Below are positions 13,611 to 21,751 of a stretch of 22,113 nt of DNA, in pieces. Positions within the stretch are counted from its first letter, which is position 1, and each line of letters begins with the position of its first letter. Made by a program: the position numbers and the translations under genes. The notes below the pieces were generated by a model. That model was not told the origin of the DNA. It worked only from the letters and a program-made list of their open reading frames with translations, and made no database searches. Source of the stretch: JABMMZ01 sp044357345 (lineage in GTDB: Bacteria; Bacteroidota; Bacteroidia; NS11-12g; UBA955); the NCBI GenBank assembly GCA_044357345.1, contig JBIKPR010000045.1:1-22113 (forward strand), read 5' to 3'.

Positions 13611-14090
13611 TTAATCCTCCCTTTTTAACAAAGCCAATTTTGTAGCTTTGGCAATCGACTCCGCGCAATGCAAACCTTCTGGGGTAAATGACCATACAAA
13701 TAAAGAATCGATGCCGTGGTTTTTTTGAATTTTCTCTATGGCTTCTAAACAGGTTTTCTTGGCAATTCCTTTTTTGCGGTATTCGTCAAGCACCAGCGCT
13801 GAACAAAGGTAAATGGTCTCAAAATGCATTTCGTTTTGGGTTTGTTCGTAGAGCTCTTTCTCTGAAATTTCTTTCTTTAAAAAAGCATTCATAATCCGTT
13901 TGGATGTTGGAATGACTATGATCCAAGCCAAGGGTCCTTCACCTTCTTCGTATTCAGACAAACAGGCGGGGTGGATTTTAAATAAACCTTCCATCACCTC
14001 TTCGTTGACATCCAATTGTTGGGGATCGTTTTTACTCGAAAAGACCTGATCGGCCAATTGTATCATGCGTTCAAAATTGCTTTTTTGCAT
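13611..14090 (-). CDS. GNAT-family N-acetyltransferase
   Basis: The 159-residue protein has the GNAT core: strand 4 ending in TIYLCSALVLDEY and the acetyl-CoA pyrophosphate loop YRKKGIAKKT (104-113, an RxxGxA form). Strand 5 (IDSLFVWSFT) and a C-terminal Tyr-free helix follow. Members of this family acetylate amino groups of small molecules, antibiotics or proteins; the substrate is not evident. It is the last gene of a three-gene minus-strand operon, starting 4 bases after the GH20 stop. A short damaged copy of its central part lies at 12821. Confidence 0.82.
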   Translation of the reverse strand: MQKSNFERMIQLADQVFSSKNDPQQLDVNEEVMEGLFKIHPACLSEYEEGEGPLAWIIVIPTSKRIMNAFLKKEISEKELYEQTQNEMHFETIYLCSALVLDEYRKKGIAKKTCLEAIEKIQKNHGIDSLFVWSFTPEGLHCAESIAKATKLALLKRED

Positions 14091-14094
14091 TGGT

Positions 14095-16779
14095 TTATTT
14101 TAAAATGATTTCATCTGCAAACAACATTGATGGGTATTTATTCCCTGCGGGATGCCAAATGGGTAAGTTGCCATAATTAACTGCCACAATTTTGATGTAG
14201 CGGGTGTTTAGGTTTTCTAGTTCCGTGTAAAAATCTTTTTTAATGTTTCCTTTGGCTTCTGGACCAATGGCATTCTGTATGGTCTTGTACAATTGATAAG
14301 GCTGCTCTGCTTTTAGTTTGTAATAGATTTGAATTTCTTTTGGAAATATAACCCAAGACAGGGTGTTTTGAAAAAATCCCATACTAAATGAATGCAAGGT
14401 TTGAGGCGTTTGCAAATCCATTTCTAATGCGATGTCTTGGCCTGAGTATCCTTGCCACCTACCACTGCGTAAGTTGTCAGCAGAACCTATTTTGCCGTCG
14501 CATAAACCCATTAAGCCACCACCATCGTAACTTGGGTGGTAGAAACTGTAATTGGAAAGCAGTTGTGTGATTTTTCCAATGCCGAGGTGGTAGATAAAAC
14601 TGTCGTTGACGCTGGGCTTAAATTTCCCGTTGAGCAATGTACCTGCTTGGATGCTAAAATTGTTTTTAATTGTAAATTCCTCTTTGTATAATTTGGGTGT
14701 TTCACCATTGATGGAATAATAGATATCGGCTGGGTCGATTAAGGTTTTTAATTTATAAGTTCTGCCGTTTGAGTTGATTTGCGCGTCGGGAAACAGGAGA
14801 CATTGTATAGGCGCCAAGGTCAATTCTTGAGTTAAGGCGTCGAATTGTTTGGTGTTTTGATCAAGCCAATACGGTTTGTTTTCATTGTTCCATAAACGGA
14901 TGTATTCGTTTTTAATAGAATTGCATTCTTCTGAAAGTGCGAGCAAATCTAACTTTAATCTTGGGACATCCCTAGGGGCTAAACGGTTTTGAGAACATTC
15001 GTAGACCTTCAATTGTATTAGGTTTTTGCGCAAGGTGAATGAAGCCATTTTAGTTGCCAGAAGCATGCTTTCGATACTGCTTAGATTGTTGGTTTCTATG
15101 CTGCTATCGGTTTGAAGCAAGGTTTTAATATAGTCAATTTCGTTGTCTAAATCTTGCAATTCCGATTTGTATCTTTCTTTAGTGTCGTCTGCATAAATAG
15201 GGAAGATGGGGTCGAAGAAACGTTTGTTTTTAAGCAGGTCGCGGATTTTGAATTGGTGCAGTTCTGAAAGACTGACCATCAAACCCGCTTTGTTCATGGT
15301 TCTGCTGCTGAAAAACAGATAATCGAAAGTGCTGCAGAATGATTGGTAACGCACATTGCATTCGGCTGAGGATGTTTTTGAATCGTATTCTGTATTGGGT
15401 GCATACCACGACAATTCGGCGCCCCAGGCCAGAGGCAGCCAATTGTTTTCAAATAGATTAAGACCATCATCGTCCCAAGTCGTGTTGAGTACACCAGTGG
15501 CTTGGTATTTTTTGCCATCGCGGATAAGGTTGAAGATATTGGTTCTTGCTTCGGCCAAATTCGGGAATACATTTCCCCAACAGTTAACACCGGGTGCAAC
15601 CCAGAAATTAAGTCCTGATCCCGCAATGGGTTTAATTTGTTCTTCAAAGTCATTAGCCCCGTGGTAAGCCCAAACTATAAGCGTAATATCTTGTGGCAAT
15701 AAGTTGGTAATCTTTGGATGGTTGCCAACAATGTCGGCCCACATAAGAACCTTTTTATGGTAAGGCTTTAGTATGGAATCAAGCTTATTGATGTGGTAGG
15801 CGTATAGTCCCTCAATGCCCAGTTTGTCGAGCATGGGTTTTGATTGCTCTTCGCCCAAACCGAAAGTTTCGTCGCAGTTAATATTGAAAAATTTGCTGCT
15901 GTAGGACGGAGCGATATCGGCAAAAGCAGAAGATAGAAAATTATAGGATTCTTGTTTGGTGGGCGTAATGATATGTCCGTTTTCCGCCAAGTGTTGAAGC
16001 GCAGGGTAGGCCAAGGTTTTCTCCATGTGTCCAAAGGCTTGGTAATTGCCAATCAGATCGACATGGTAACGTTTTGCATAAGCAGTTAATTCAGAAATGT
16101 CTTTGACGCTGATGCCATCTGCAGGCGCAATATTGGGATAAGCCGAAAGCTTGAAAACCGATTCGGTGTAAAGTGTAAAATGGTTGAGTTTGAAAGACGA
16201 CATGGTTCTAATTTCTTTCTTAAGAAAGTCCATGCTTGGAATGGGGCCACGGCTGATATCGTCTTGCCAGGCGCGGATTTTAAAATCTGGTCGGTCATGA
16301 ATTTCAATCAAGGGAATTTGATTGCCTTCGGTATTGGCTTGAATGATTTGTTTGAGTGTTTGCACACCGTAAAACAAACCTGCTTTGGCGCGGGCGAAAA
16401 TTTGTATGCTGTGTTTGTGGATGTGCAGGACGTACGACTCGTCATCGGCCAAAAACTTTGCATTGAAATGGTATTCTAATGCCGCTTTTTTCCATTTTTT
16501 TTCAGAGTTGTATAAATAGAATTTTATTTTGTTTTTGCTGCCATGGGCTTTGCGTTTAAGTTTGAATTTATACTTGTTGAATATTGCTTGGTTTAATTCA
16601 TTGGCATAAAAACTGTCTTGGGTATTGTAAATAAATTTATCGTTTGCCGACAATGTATAATACACATTTTTCTTGCCTTCTTTTGGTGTTTCAATATGCT
16701 GAGGCATGGGTATAAGCCTTAGTGGTTCTGCGCAGGCGCAGTTTGCCAATAGAAAAACAAGAAAGAATAAACGCCTCAC
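14095..16779 (-). CDS. GH20 beta-N-acetylhexosaminidase, exported
   Basis: The 894-residue protein starts with an export signal (RRLFFLVFLLANCACA). A GH20b-type N-terminal domain (LRLIPMPQHIETPKEG to about 160) follows, then the GH20 barrel from HDRPDFKIRAWQDD. The catalytic Asp-Glu pair is in NINCDETFGLG (Asp303, Glu304); further barrel landmarks are TTWDDDGLN and LAWGAELSW. A chitobiase C-terminal-like segment (DIYYSINGETPKLY) and a final beta-rich, possibly carbohydrate-binding domain lie after about 680. It should release terminal N-acetylglucosamine or galactosamine from glycans in the periplasm or at the surface. The GTG start is chosen because it gives the signal peptide and overlaps the upstream stop by 4 bases (GTGA). 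Confidence 0.88.
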   Translation of the reverse strand: MRRLFFLVFLLANCACAEPLRLIPMPQHIETPKEGKKNVYYTLSANDKFIYNTQDSFYANELNQAIFNKYKFKLKRKAHGSKNKIKFYLYNSEKKWKKAALEYHFNAKFLADDESYVLHIHKHSIQIFARAKAGLFYGVQTLKQIIQANTEGNQIPLIEIHDRPDFKIRAWQDDISRGPIPSMDFLKKEIRTMSSFKLNHFTLYTESVFKLSAYPNIAPADGISVKDISELTAYAKRYHVDLIGNYQAFGHMEKTLAYPALQHLAENGHIITPTKQESYNFLSSAFADIAPSYSSKFFNINCDETFGLGEEQSKPMLDKLGIEGLYAYHINKLDSILKPYHKKVLMWADIVGNHPKITNLLPQDITLIVWAYHGANDFEEQIKPIAGSGLNFWVAPGVNCWGNVFPNLAEARTNIFNLIRDGKKYQATGVLNTTWDDDGLNLFENNWLPLAWGAELSWYAPNTEYDSKTSSAECNVRYQSFCSTFDYLFFSSRTMNKAGLMVSLSELHQFKIRDLLKNKRFFDPIFPIYADDTKERYKSELQDLDNEIDYIKTLLQTDSSIETNNLSSIESMLLATKMASFTLRKNLIQLKVYECSQNRLAPRDVPRLKLDLLALSEECNSIKNEYIRLWNNENKPYWLDQNTKQFDALTQELTLAPIQCLLFPDAQINSNGRTYKLKTLIDPADIYYSINGETPKLYKEEFTIKNNFSIQAGTLLNGKFKPSVNDSFIYHLGIGKITQLLSNYSFYHPSYDGGGLMGLCDGKIGSADNLRSGRWQGYSGQDIALEMDLQTPQTLHSFSMGFFQNTLSWVIFPKEIQIYYKLKAEQPYQLYKTIQNAIGPEAKGNIKKDFYTELENLNTRYIKIVAVNYGNLPIWHPAGNKYPSMLFADEIILK

Positions 16780-17144
16780 TTTTTTGGTTTTTTATTTAGA
16801 TTTTCTTCGACACGAAATTTCACGATTCGTTTGATAAGGTCAATGGGCAGCGGATTGTCGTGCGAAAATTGAATGCTTCCTTTTGCGAATTTAAAATCAG
16901 ACAACTCATCTTTAAAAGCTTCTATGCCTCTTCCTGTGGGGTAAAAACCGATGTGGTTTTTGTAGTCCGCGAAATAGACCAGCATACCATTTAATTTGTA
17001 GGCGGGCATGGCATAACTAATACATGGGGTGGCATCTTTAGCAACGGCTTCAATGGTTTCGCGCACGGTGTTTAATCGCACTTGTATCTCATCTGGAAAC
17101 GAAGCAATGTAAGCATCGATGCTTCCAATATCAATGTTGTTCAT
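16776..17144 (-). CDS. DUF1801 (YdhG-like) protein
   Basis: The 122-residue protein matches the DUF1801 pattern: IDAYIASFPDEIQVRLNTVR near the start, CISYAMPAYKLNGMLVYFA in the middle, and HIGFYPTG...FAKGSIQF before a C-terminal helix ending in Lys-rich NKKPKK. Members are small cytosolic proteins; one in Bacillus was described as a frataxin-like iron chaperone, so any iron role here is only by family. It heads the operon with the GH20 gene, whose GTG overlaps its TGA, and the GNAT gene. A functional link among the three is not obvious. Confidence 0.85.
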   Translation of the reverse strand: MNNIDIGSIDAYIASFPDEIQVRLNTVRETIEAVAKDATPCISYAMPAYKLNGMLVYFADYKNHIGFYPTGRGIEAFKDELSDFKFAKGSIQFSHDNPLPIDLIKRIVKFRVEENLNKKPKK

Positions 17145-17285
17145 GTTACTTGTTTTTAAATCGCTGATGCAAGTATAGTGAAAATTATGGAAGTTGTAAA
17201 GTCAGGGCAACAACAGCAACAGGGCTGAGTGGAGTTGGAGATACGACTAAGTTTCGAATGTTATTGTTATGTCTATTAAGTGAAA

Positions 17286-17509
17286 CATGTTGTTGGAATA
17301 CTCGCAAGCTCGTGAGAAAGCTAGCGCTTTGTTCCCTGCCAACAACGCCCTCAGTGCGATGACTCTCGCAGCCTGCCCTGTGGCGCTTTGTCATGTGGCG
17401 TAATAAATGTGAAACGTGTATTTCTGCCAAATGGTGCGACGAAGGAGCTCTGCTACAGGGTTGTTTGCGATTATGATTAGTCGAAATAATACTTCCTCCC
17501 CATCGTATA
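17286..17509 (+). repeat. Structured tandem repeat, unit 1 (224 bases)
   Basis: Starts with CATGTTGTTGG, which pairs with CCAACAAC about 45 bases on. A second stem joins CCCTGTGG (17376-17383) and CTACAGGG (17453-17460) around a loop of about 70 bases. The unit ends with GGTTGTTTGCGATT and a less conserved AT-rich tail. It has no coding frame that is conserved between units and is richer in G and C than its surroundings. Confidence 0.8.
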
Positions 17510-17694
17510 CATGTTGTTGGATTACTCCTTTCAGTCGTGAGAACGCTGCACTTTGTTTCGCTTAGTTCCTCGCCAATAACGCCATTAGTGCGATAATTCT
17601 CGTAGCCTGCCCTGTGGCGTGCGACGCAGGAGCTCTGCTACAGGGTTGTTTACGATTCATGTTTATCGTAATAAAACTCCTACTTCAAAGTATA
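17510..17694 (+). repeat. Structured tandem repeat, unit 2 (185 bases)
   Basis: Same order as unit 1, but a block of about 49 bases between the two halves of the long stem (the CTTTGTCATGTGGCG... part) is missing. The stem halves themselves are kept: CCCTGT at 17610-17615 and ACAGGG at 17640-17645. Loss of the loop with retention of the stem suggests the stem matters more than the loop. Confidence 0.8.
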
Positions 17695-17918
17695 CATGTT
17701 GTTGGAATTACTCCCGCTGTCGTGAAACCGCTACCGCTCAGGTCCTGCCAACAACGCCTTCAGTGGGATGGTTCTCGTAGCTCGCCCTATGGCGCTTTGT
17801 CATGTGGCGTAATAAATGTGAAACGTGTATTTCTGCCACATGGTGCGACGCAGGAGCTCTGCTATAGGGTTGTTTACGATTCAAGTTTATTGAAATAATA
17901 CTCCTACACCAATTTAAA
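17695..17918 (+). repeat. Structured tandem repeat, unit 3 (224 bases)
   Basis: Full-length copy. The long stem reads CCCTAT (17785-17790) and ATAGGG (17864-17869), so both sides changed compared with units 1 and 2 (G to A on the left, C to T on the right) and pairing is kept. The loop block missing from unit 2 is present and nearly identical to that of unit 1. Confidence 0.8.
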
Positions 17919-17982
17919 CATGTTGTTGGAGTCCTCGCCAACAACGCCCCAGGCGGGATAATTCTCGTAGTTGTTTACGATT
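17919..17982 (+). repeat. Structured tandem repeat, unit 4 (short form)
   Basis: Keeps the starting hairpin (GTTGTTGG with CCAACAAC) and the end (TTCTCGTAG joined to TTGTTTACGATT), but lacks the whole long-stem module. Its first 30 bases recur in inverted orientation at 18173-18202. Confidence 0.75.
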
Positions 17983-18140
17983 GTCTCATATATGTTTTGT
18001 CTCTTTATTCCTTTGACTTTGGGATGTTAAGTGAAGCTTCAAGAATAGTGTTTCCTGTTTTTAAGATTTTACAAAAGAGTAATTGCACAAGAATATTAAA
18101 ATCCAATCTGAAAAAAAATGGTTTTGTTCTTTTCAAAGAA

Positions 18141-18202
18141 GTCGTAAACAGCCGCTAGATCATTTTTTTTATGGCGTTGTTGGCGAGGACTCCAACAACA
18201 TG
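18141..18202 (-). repeat. Inverted short-form copy of the repeat
   Basis: Read on the minus strand it begins with the same 30 bases as unit 4 and ends, after a T-rich stretch, with TGTTTACGAC, like the tails of the other units. Together with unit 4 it forms a pair of inverted repeats around about 220 bases that hold no gene. Confidence 0.75.
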
Positions 18203-18352
18203 TTTTCTTTTGTTATGAATCTATAAAGAGCATCTCTAAGCTTCCATTTGCATTTATGCCCTAATAGGGTTAAATTTTTGAGGATGCTTGAATTATTTTA
18301 TTATCAATTGAGTGTTTATCGACGAAAATAATTTAGCCACAAATTTAAAACT

Positions 18353-19027
18353 ATGAAACGGTATATTCTGATTGGGCTGCTTTTTTGGCAATATGCTGTA
18401 TATGCGCAGAAGCAAGATGAAGCCATTGTGCTTGAGGATAATTTAATTGTTTTTAAGGATGCTAGTAATAAATCAGACACCGTTTACACCCTTCAGAAAA
18501 ATGAAATATTTTTACTTGCTGAGAATGATGGCAATGATCAAAACTGGATAGCAATTGAAATATCTCAGAATAAGTTTTCTAAACATATAGCCAATCAGGA
18601 TGTGTTTATTACTGGATTTATTCCTAGGTCAAAAATCCATCTCATAGACAGTTTGCCAAAATGTGAGCCCAGTGAAATTGGTTTAAAATTTAATATTGTT
18701 AAAGCGGATACAACAATTGCAGATAACCAAGTGAATCTTGGGTATGGATTAGAAATTCCATTGAGTATGTCTTTTGTAGTAAATGACATGTTCATTGAGT
18801 GGAAAGGAAGTTTGCTAAAACAAGATCACAATTTATTTGATGATTTATTTAATGTTGCATTTAAAGAGGGTATGTATAGCACTGGTCATATTAAATGGGT
18901 GTCAAGCTATAAGTTTGGAGATTGCTTTTATATTAAACAAGGATGTGGAGATGGTGCAGTATCCTATGAAATTACCTGGGTAATAAAAGATGGTATAATA
19001 CTTCAACGGATGATAGATGAAATTTAA
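18353..19027 (+). CDS. Exported protein of unknown function (224 aa)
   Basis: The N-terminus MKRYILIGLLFWQYAVYAQ is a typical type I signal peptide with cleavage after AVYA. The first 90 residues after it (AIVLEDNLIVFKDASNKSDT, then VYTLQKNEIFLLAENDG and WIAIEI) look like a small SH3-like beta domain. The second half has no recognised motif; two Cys are present in FGDCFYIKQGCGDG. A periplasmic location is expected. The gene begins the right-hand block of exported-protein genes and is separated from the next gene by 86 bases. No precise function can be given. Confidence 0.75.
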   Translation: MKRYILIGLLFWQYAVYAQKQDEAIVLEDNLIVFKDASNKSDTVYTLQKNEIFLLAENDGNDQNWIAIEISQNKFSKHIANQDVFITGFIPRSKIHLIDSLPKCEPSEIGLKFNIVKADTTIADNQVNLGYGLEIPLSMSFVVNDMFIEWKGSLLKQDHNLFDDLFNVAFKEGMYSTGHIKWVSSYKFGDCFYIKQGCGDGAVSYEITWVIKDGIILQRMIDEI

Positions 19028-19113
19028 TAAGTATTTTTACAAGCACTTTGCAGCAATCTGTGATTAATTGTTAAAATAGATTTTAAATCAAATAGCACCT
19101 GACCATCAAAACA

Positions 19114-20028
19114 ATGTCCATCAAACACCTATCTACATTGATGTTTTTAGTTCCAATTCTACTTGGTGCTAACAACAGTCATGGACCAGTGGGTAAAACG
19201 TATAAGGCATTGGTGAATGAAACTTGTAAATCGATGACAGATGGTGGGTGCATGATTTATACCTATCAAGTTTTGAAATTTGAGCAAGACTCAGTAAAAG
19301 TTAGCTATCAGGCAATAGCCTCTTGTTCGCCCAAAGAAATGGAAGACAACTACAAAGAAATGTATAAGAATCAAATCAAGAAGTATAAATGGACGGTTCA
19401 AAATGATACTTTAACCGTAGAAGGTTTTGATACTTATGGGAAGTTCTTATTCCAAGATTCAGTTCTTATTGGGAGGGACAAATTTAAAAATCAGAATATA
19501 GAGTTTCTTGAGCAGGTAAAACAAATTGACATTATTGCAAAACAAGCTAAAACGGAATTTTTGAACAGTCTTCGAAACAGTTTTACAATTGCTGATATTT
19601 CAGAGATTAGAAACATAACGTTTACCAATTACGATCTTCGGTTTTGTGAAGAATATGGGGCCAAATTGAAGAAAATTAATAGTGAACTTAAGCCGGAAGA
19701 TTATGAGTTTTTTATTGCCCAAATTAATGAATATGAAAAGCTGGAAATAGATTCAATGGAACTTGATTTTAAATTGCAAGATTTCAATTTTATTACCCAA
19801 ACTGAAATGTTAAATCTTGGCAGGACCTACGATGTGCTTTGGGGAAATTTCATAAAGAAGTATGGCGAAAAATCTCTCTTAAGATTAAGCAAGCCTTTGT
19901 TGTCAAGAGACTTCCAGTTGGCCATTCTTGAGATTCAATTTATAACAGAATCTTCAATAAACATTGTGAGTGAATTGTATGCTTTTAAAAGAGTGAATGG
20001 TGAATGGGTTTTACTTTCAGAACTATGA
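19114..20028 (+). CDS. Exported protein of unknown function (304 aa)
   Basis: A weak signal peptide (STLMFLVPILLGANNSHG) precedes a mature part that starts with a short beta-rich segment containing paired Cys (NETCKSMTDGGCMIYTYQV and AIASCSPKEMEDN). From about residue 125 it is mostly helical, rich in Lys and Glu (IKQIDIIAKQAKTEFL-like). No named family is recognised. It ends 56 bases before the next probable start. The neighbouring genes also encode exported proteins without known domains. Confidence 0.72.
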   Translation: MSIKHLSTLMFLVPILLGANNSHGPVGKTYKALVNETCKSMTDGGCMIYTYQVLKFEQDSVKVSYQAIASCSPKEMEDNYKEMYKNQIKKYKWTVQNDTLTVEGFDTYGKFLFQDSVLIGRDKFKNQNIEFLEQVKQIDIIAKQAKTEFLNSLRNSFTIADISEIRNITFTNYDLRFCEEYGAKLKKINSELKPEDYEFFIAQINEYEKLEIDSMELDFKLQDFNFITQTEMLNLGRTYDVLWGNFIKKYGEKSLLRLSKPLLSRDFQLAILEIQFITESSINIVSELYAFKRVNGEWVLLSEL

Positions 20029-20084
20029 ATACTCTAATTCAAATCAAGACGTTTACTAAACAACACTTTAAAACTATTTTTTTT

Positions 20085-20684
20085 ATGAAATCCATCTTTT
20101 TTCTTATTCTACTACTCTCTCAAATTAATGGGTATTCTCAAGTAGACTCTAATAAATACCAGAGCCCATTCCCTGCATTGGATAGCATATATTTTGAAAT
20201 ACAATTAAATAAATCTATAGACACGGTCAATAATTGTTATTGGAAAAACGGTGACTATAAAATTTTTATTCAAAGAGAAAAAGTTCTTAACTATTTAGAA
20301 GAATATTATTCAGGGATTACAAGCGCTATGCAAACCAATTTGGGCGGTGATACTGGGCTGCAACGTCGCAATAAAATGTATGCGGCTCGGTATTTAAAGG
20401 CACTCATAAAGGTAAAAGAAATAGACAGTAGCTTCAACTTAAGAAGTTTGGTGGTTTATACAGGCTACGAAAACGCTGAGCGTAACAAAGGCAATTCGGC
20501 AGAAATTGAAGCCTATGTTAGGCAACTGTTAGAAAAGGGACAAGTGGTGGTTTATTACAAAGGCCAGCGTGTATTCAAATTGAAAAAAAGAGTGGTGAAA
20601 GATATTGTCATGTCTACCATTAATATCTATTATGACGACGATAAAAATTATGCCTTTTTTTATTTTGGTTATATCAATTGGTAG
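20085..20684 (+). CDS. Exported protein of unknown function (199 aa)
   Basis: The start at 20085 gives MKSIFFLILLLSQINGYSQ, a normal type I signal peptide with cleavage after YSQ or GYS. A longer frame open from 20004 would place 27 extra residues before it and overlap the preceding gene, so it is rejected. The mature protein is mixed alpha/beta with RRNKMYAARYLKALIKVKEI and a final strand-rich part (VVYYKGQRVFKL, YYDDDKNYAFFYFGYINW). It ends in an aromatic residue, but the protein is too short and too polar for a clear beta-barrel. No family is recognised. Confidence 0.72.
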   Translation: MKSIFFLILLLSQINGYSQVDSNKYQSPFPALDSIYFEIQLNKSIDTVNNCYWKNGDYKIFIQREKVLNYLEEYYSGITSAMQTNLGGDTGLQRRNKMYAARYLKALIKVKEIDSSFNLRSLVVYTGYENAERNKGNSAEIEAYVRQLLEKGQVVVYYKGQRVFKLKKRVVKDIVMSTINIYYDDDKNYAFFYFGYINW

Positions 20685-20879
20685 GGGAAGTTATGATATC
20701 CTAAGGTTTTTGATTAAACATAGCTGGAGATATCTTTATAGATTAACCATTAATAGGTAAGAAGAACAATAGATGAGTTTACTTTCGGAAATTAAAAGGG
20801 TACTTAAACTTATGAAATTAATCGTAGTTTGCAAACCTTGCCTAAACTTAATAAAATACAAGCTAAAATATTTACATTA

Positions 20880-21560
20880 ATGAACATGCATTTGCTTCAC
20901 AATAAAAAGATAAATAACTTAATTTGCAGTTTTGCATTAATAGTCCTTGCGCTACTTAATAGTTGTACGGCCAAACCGCCTCACGAAACTGGGCAATTTA
21001 CGGCAAGCAATTTAGTAGAGCTAATAAAACTAGATACTGGTATCCACTTGGATATTAAGTATGCTACAAACAATAATTTTGCAGATAGGCAGGTTTATCA
21101 GGAAGCAAGAGCTTTTCTGCAACGACCTGCCGCTGAAGCCTTAGTCAAGGTAAATAAAGAATTAAAACTTCTTGGATATGGACTGCTGATCTATGACGGT
21201 TATCGTCCTTGGAGTGTCACTAAAATATTCTGGGATATAACGCCTGAAGAAAATAAAAAGTTTGTGGCTAACCCCAAAGAAGGTTCCAAGCACAACAGAG
21301 GCTGTGCCATCGATTTAAGCCTATACGAAATTGCGTCCGGAAAAGAAGTTCAAATGACGAGTCAATACGATGAAATGAGTGAACGCTCTTATCCAAACTA
21401 TACTGGTGGAACGGCAGAGCAACGTAAGATGCGTGATTTGCTTAGACGCCTAATGGAAGCCAATGATTTTACCGTTTATGATTGTGAATGGTGGCATTTC
21501 GATTACAAGGATTGGAAGTCATACCGCATTGAGAATATTCAATTTTCGGAAATCAACTAA
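20880..21560 (+). CDS. D-alanyl-D-alanine dipeptidase (VanX/DdpX family), lipoprotein
   Basis: The zinc-dipeptidase motifs are all present: YDGYRPW (Arg109), SKHNRGCAIDLSL (His138 and Asp145 as zinc ligands) and EWWHFDY (catalytic Glu203, zinc ligand His206). Such enzymes split D-Ala-D-Ala or related dipeptides; in cells without a vancomycin cluster they usually serve in peptidoglycan recycling. The start ATG at 20880 gives a lipoprotein signal (LICSFALIVLALLNSC, Cys29), so the enzyme is probably anchored in the periplasm. An upstream TTG at 20829 would only add 17 non-hydrophobic residues and is not chosen. No van regulatory or ligase genes are near, so a resistance role is unlikely. Confidence 0.87.
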   Translation: MNMHLLHNKKINNLICSFALIVLALLNSCTAKPPHETGQFTASNLVELIKLDTGIHLDIKYATNNNFADRQVYQEARAFLQRPAAEALVKVNKELKLLGYGLLIYDGYRPWSVTKIFWDITPEENKKFVANPKEGSKHNRGCAIDLSLYEIASGKEVQMTSQYDEMSERSYPNYTGGTAEQRKMRDLLRRLMEANDFTVYDCEWWHFDYKDWKSYRIENIQFSEIN

Positions 21561-21715
21561 AGTATCACGGTTCCTTGAAGCCGTTAACCATTATTGAAAT
21601 TATTATCAATTGATGATTAAGCATATAGCCCATAAACTTCATGAGGCCTTTGTTTCAAACACGCAAGAGCTCCTGTTTTATTTCAATCAAACGATAAATT
21701 TCTGAAAGATATTGA

Positions 21716-21723
21716 TATCTTTG
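21716..21723 (+). promoter_or_regulatory. Possible promoter -7 element of the GT2 gene
   Basis: TATCTTTG fits TAnnTTTG and lies 28 bases before the ATG at 21752. No clear -33 TTG at the normal distance was found. It would give a leader of about 20 bases. Confidence 0.4.
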
Positions 21724-21751
21724 TGCGAAATATAGGGTGTACGGTAAAATT

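Noticed and set aside
15230..16479. Several open frames antisense to or out of frame with the GH20 gene
   Set aside because: The GH20 frame is long, carries the catalytic motifs and has a signal peptide; the others are shadows.
17185..17944. Open frames on both strands within the repeat region
   Set aside because: They follow the repeat units, are not kept between units 1, 2 and 3, and resemble no protein.
17286..17982. CRISPR-like or attC-like nature of the tandem repeats
   Set aside because: Units are about 200 bases with no spacers of constant length, and the ends lack paired RYYYAAC/GTTRRRY cores.
20004..20084. Upstream start for the exported 199-aa protein
   Set aside because: It overlaps the previous gene and would bury the signal peptide 27 residues inside.
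20880..21560. Vancomycin-resistance role of the VanX-like protein
   Set aside because: No D-Ala-D-Lac ligase, dehydrogenase or two-component genes are nearby, and the protein is a single lipoprotein gene.
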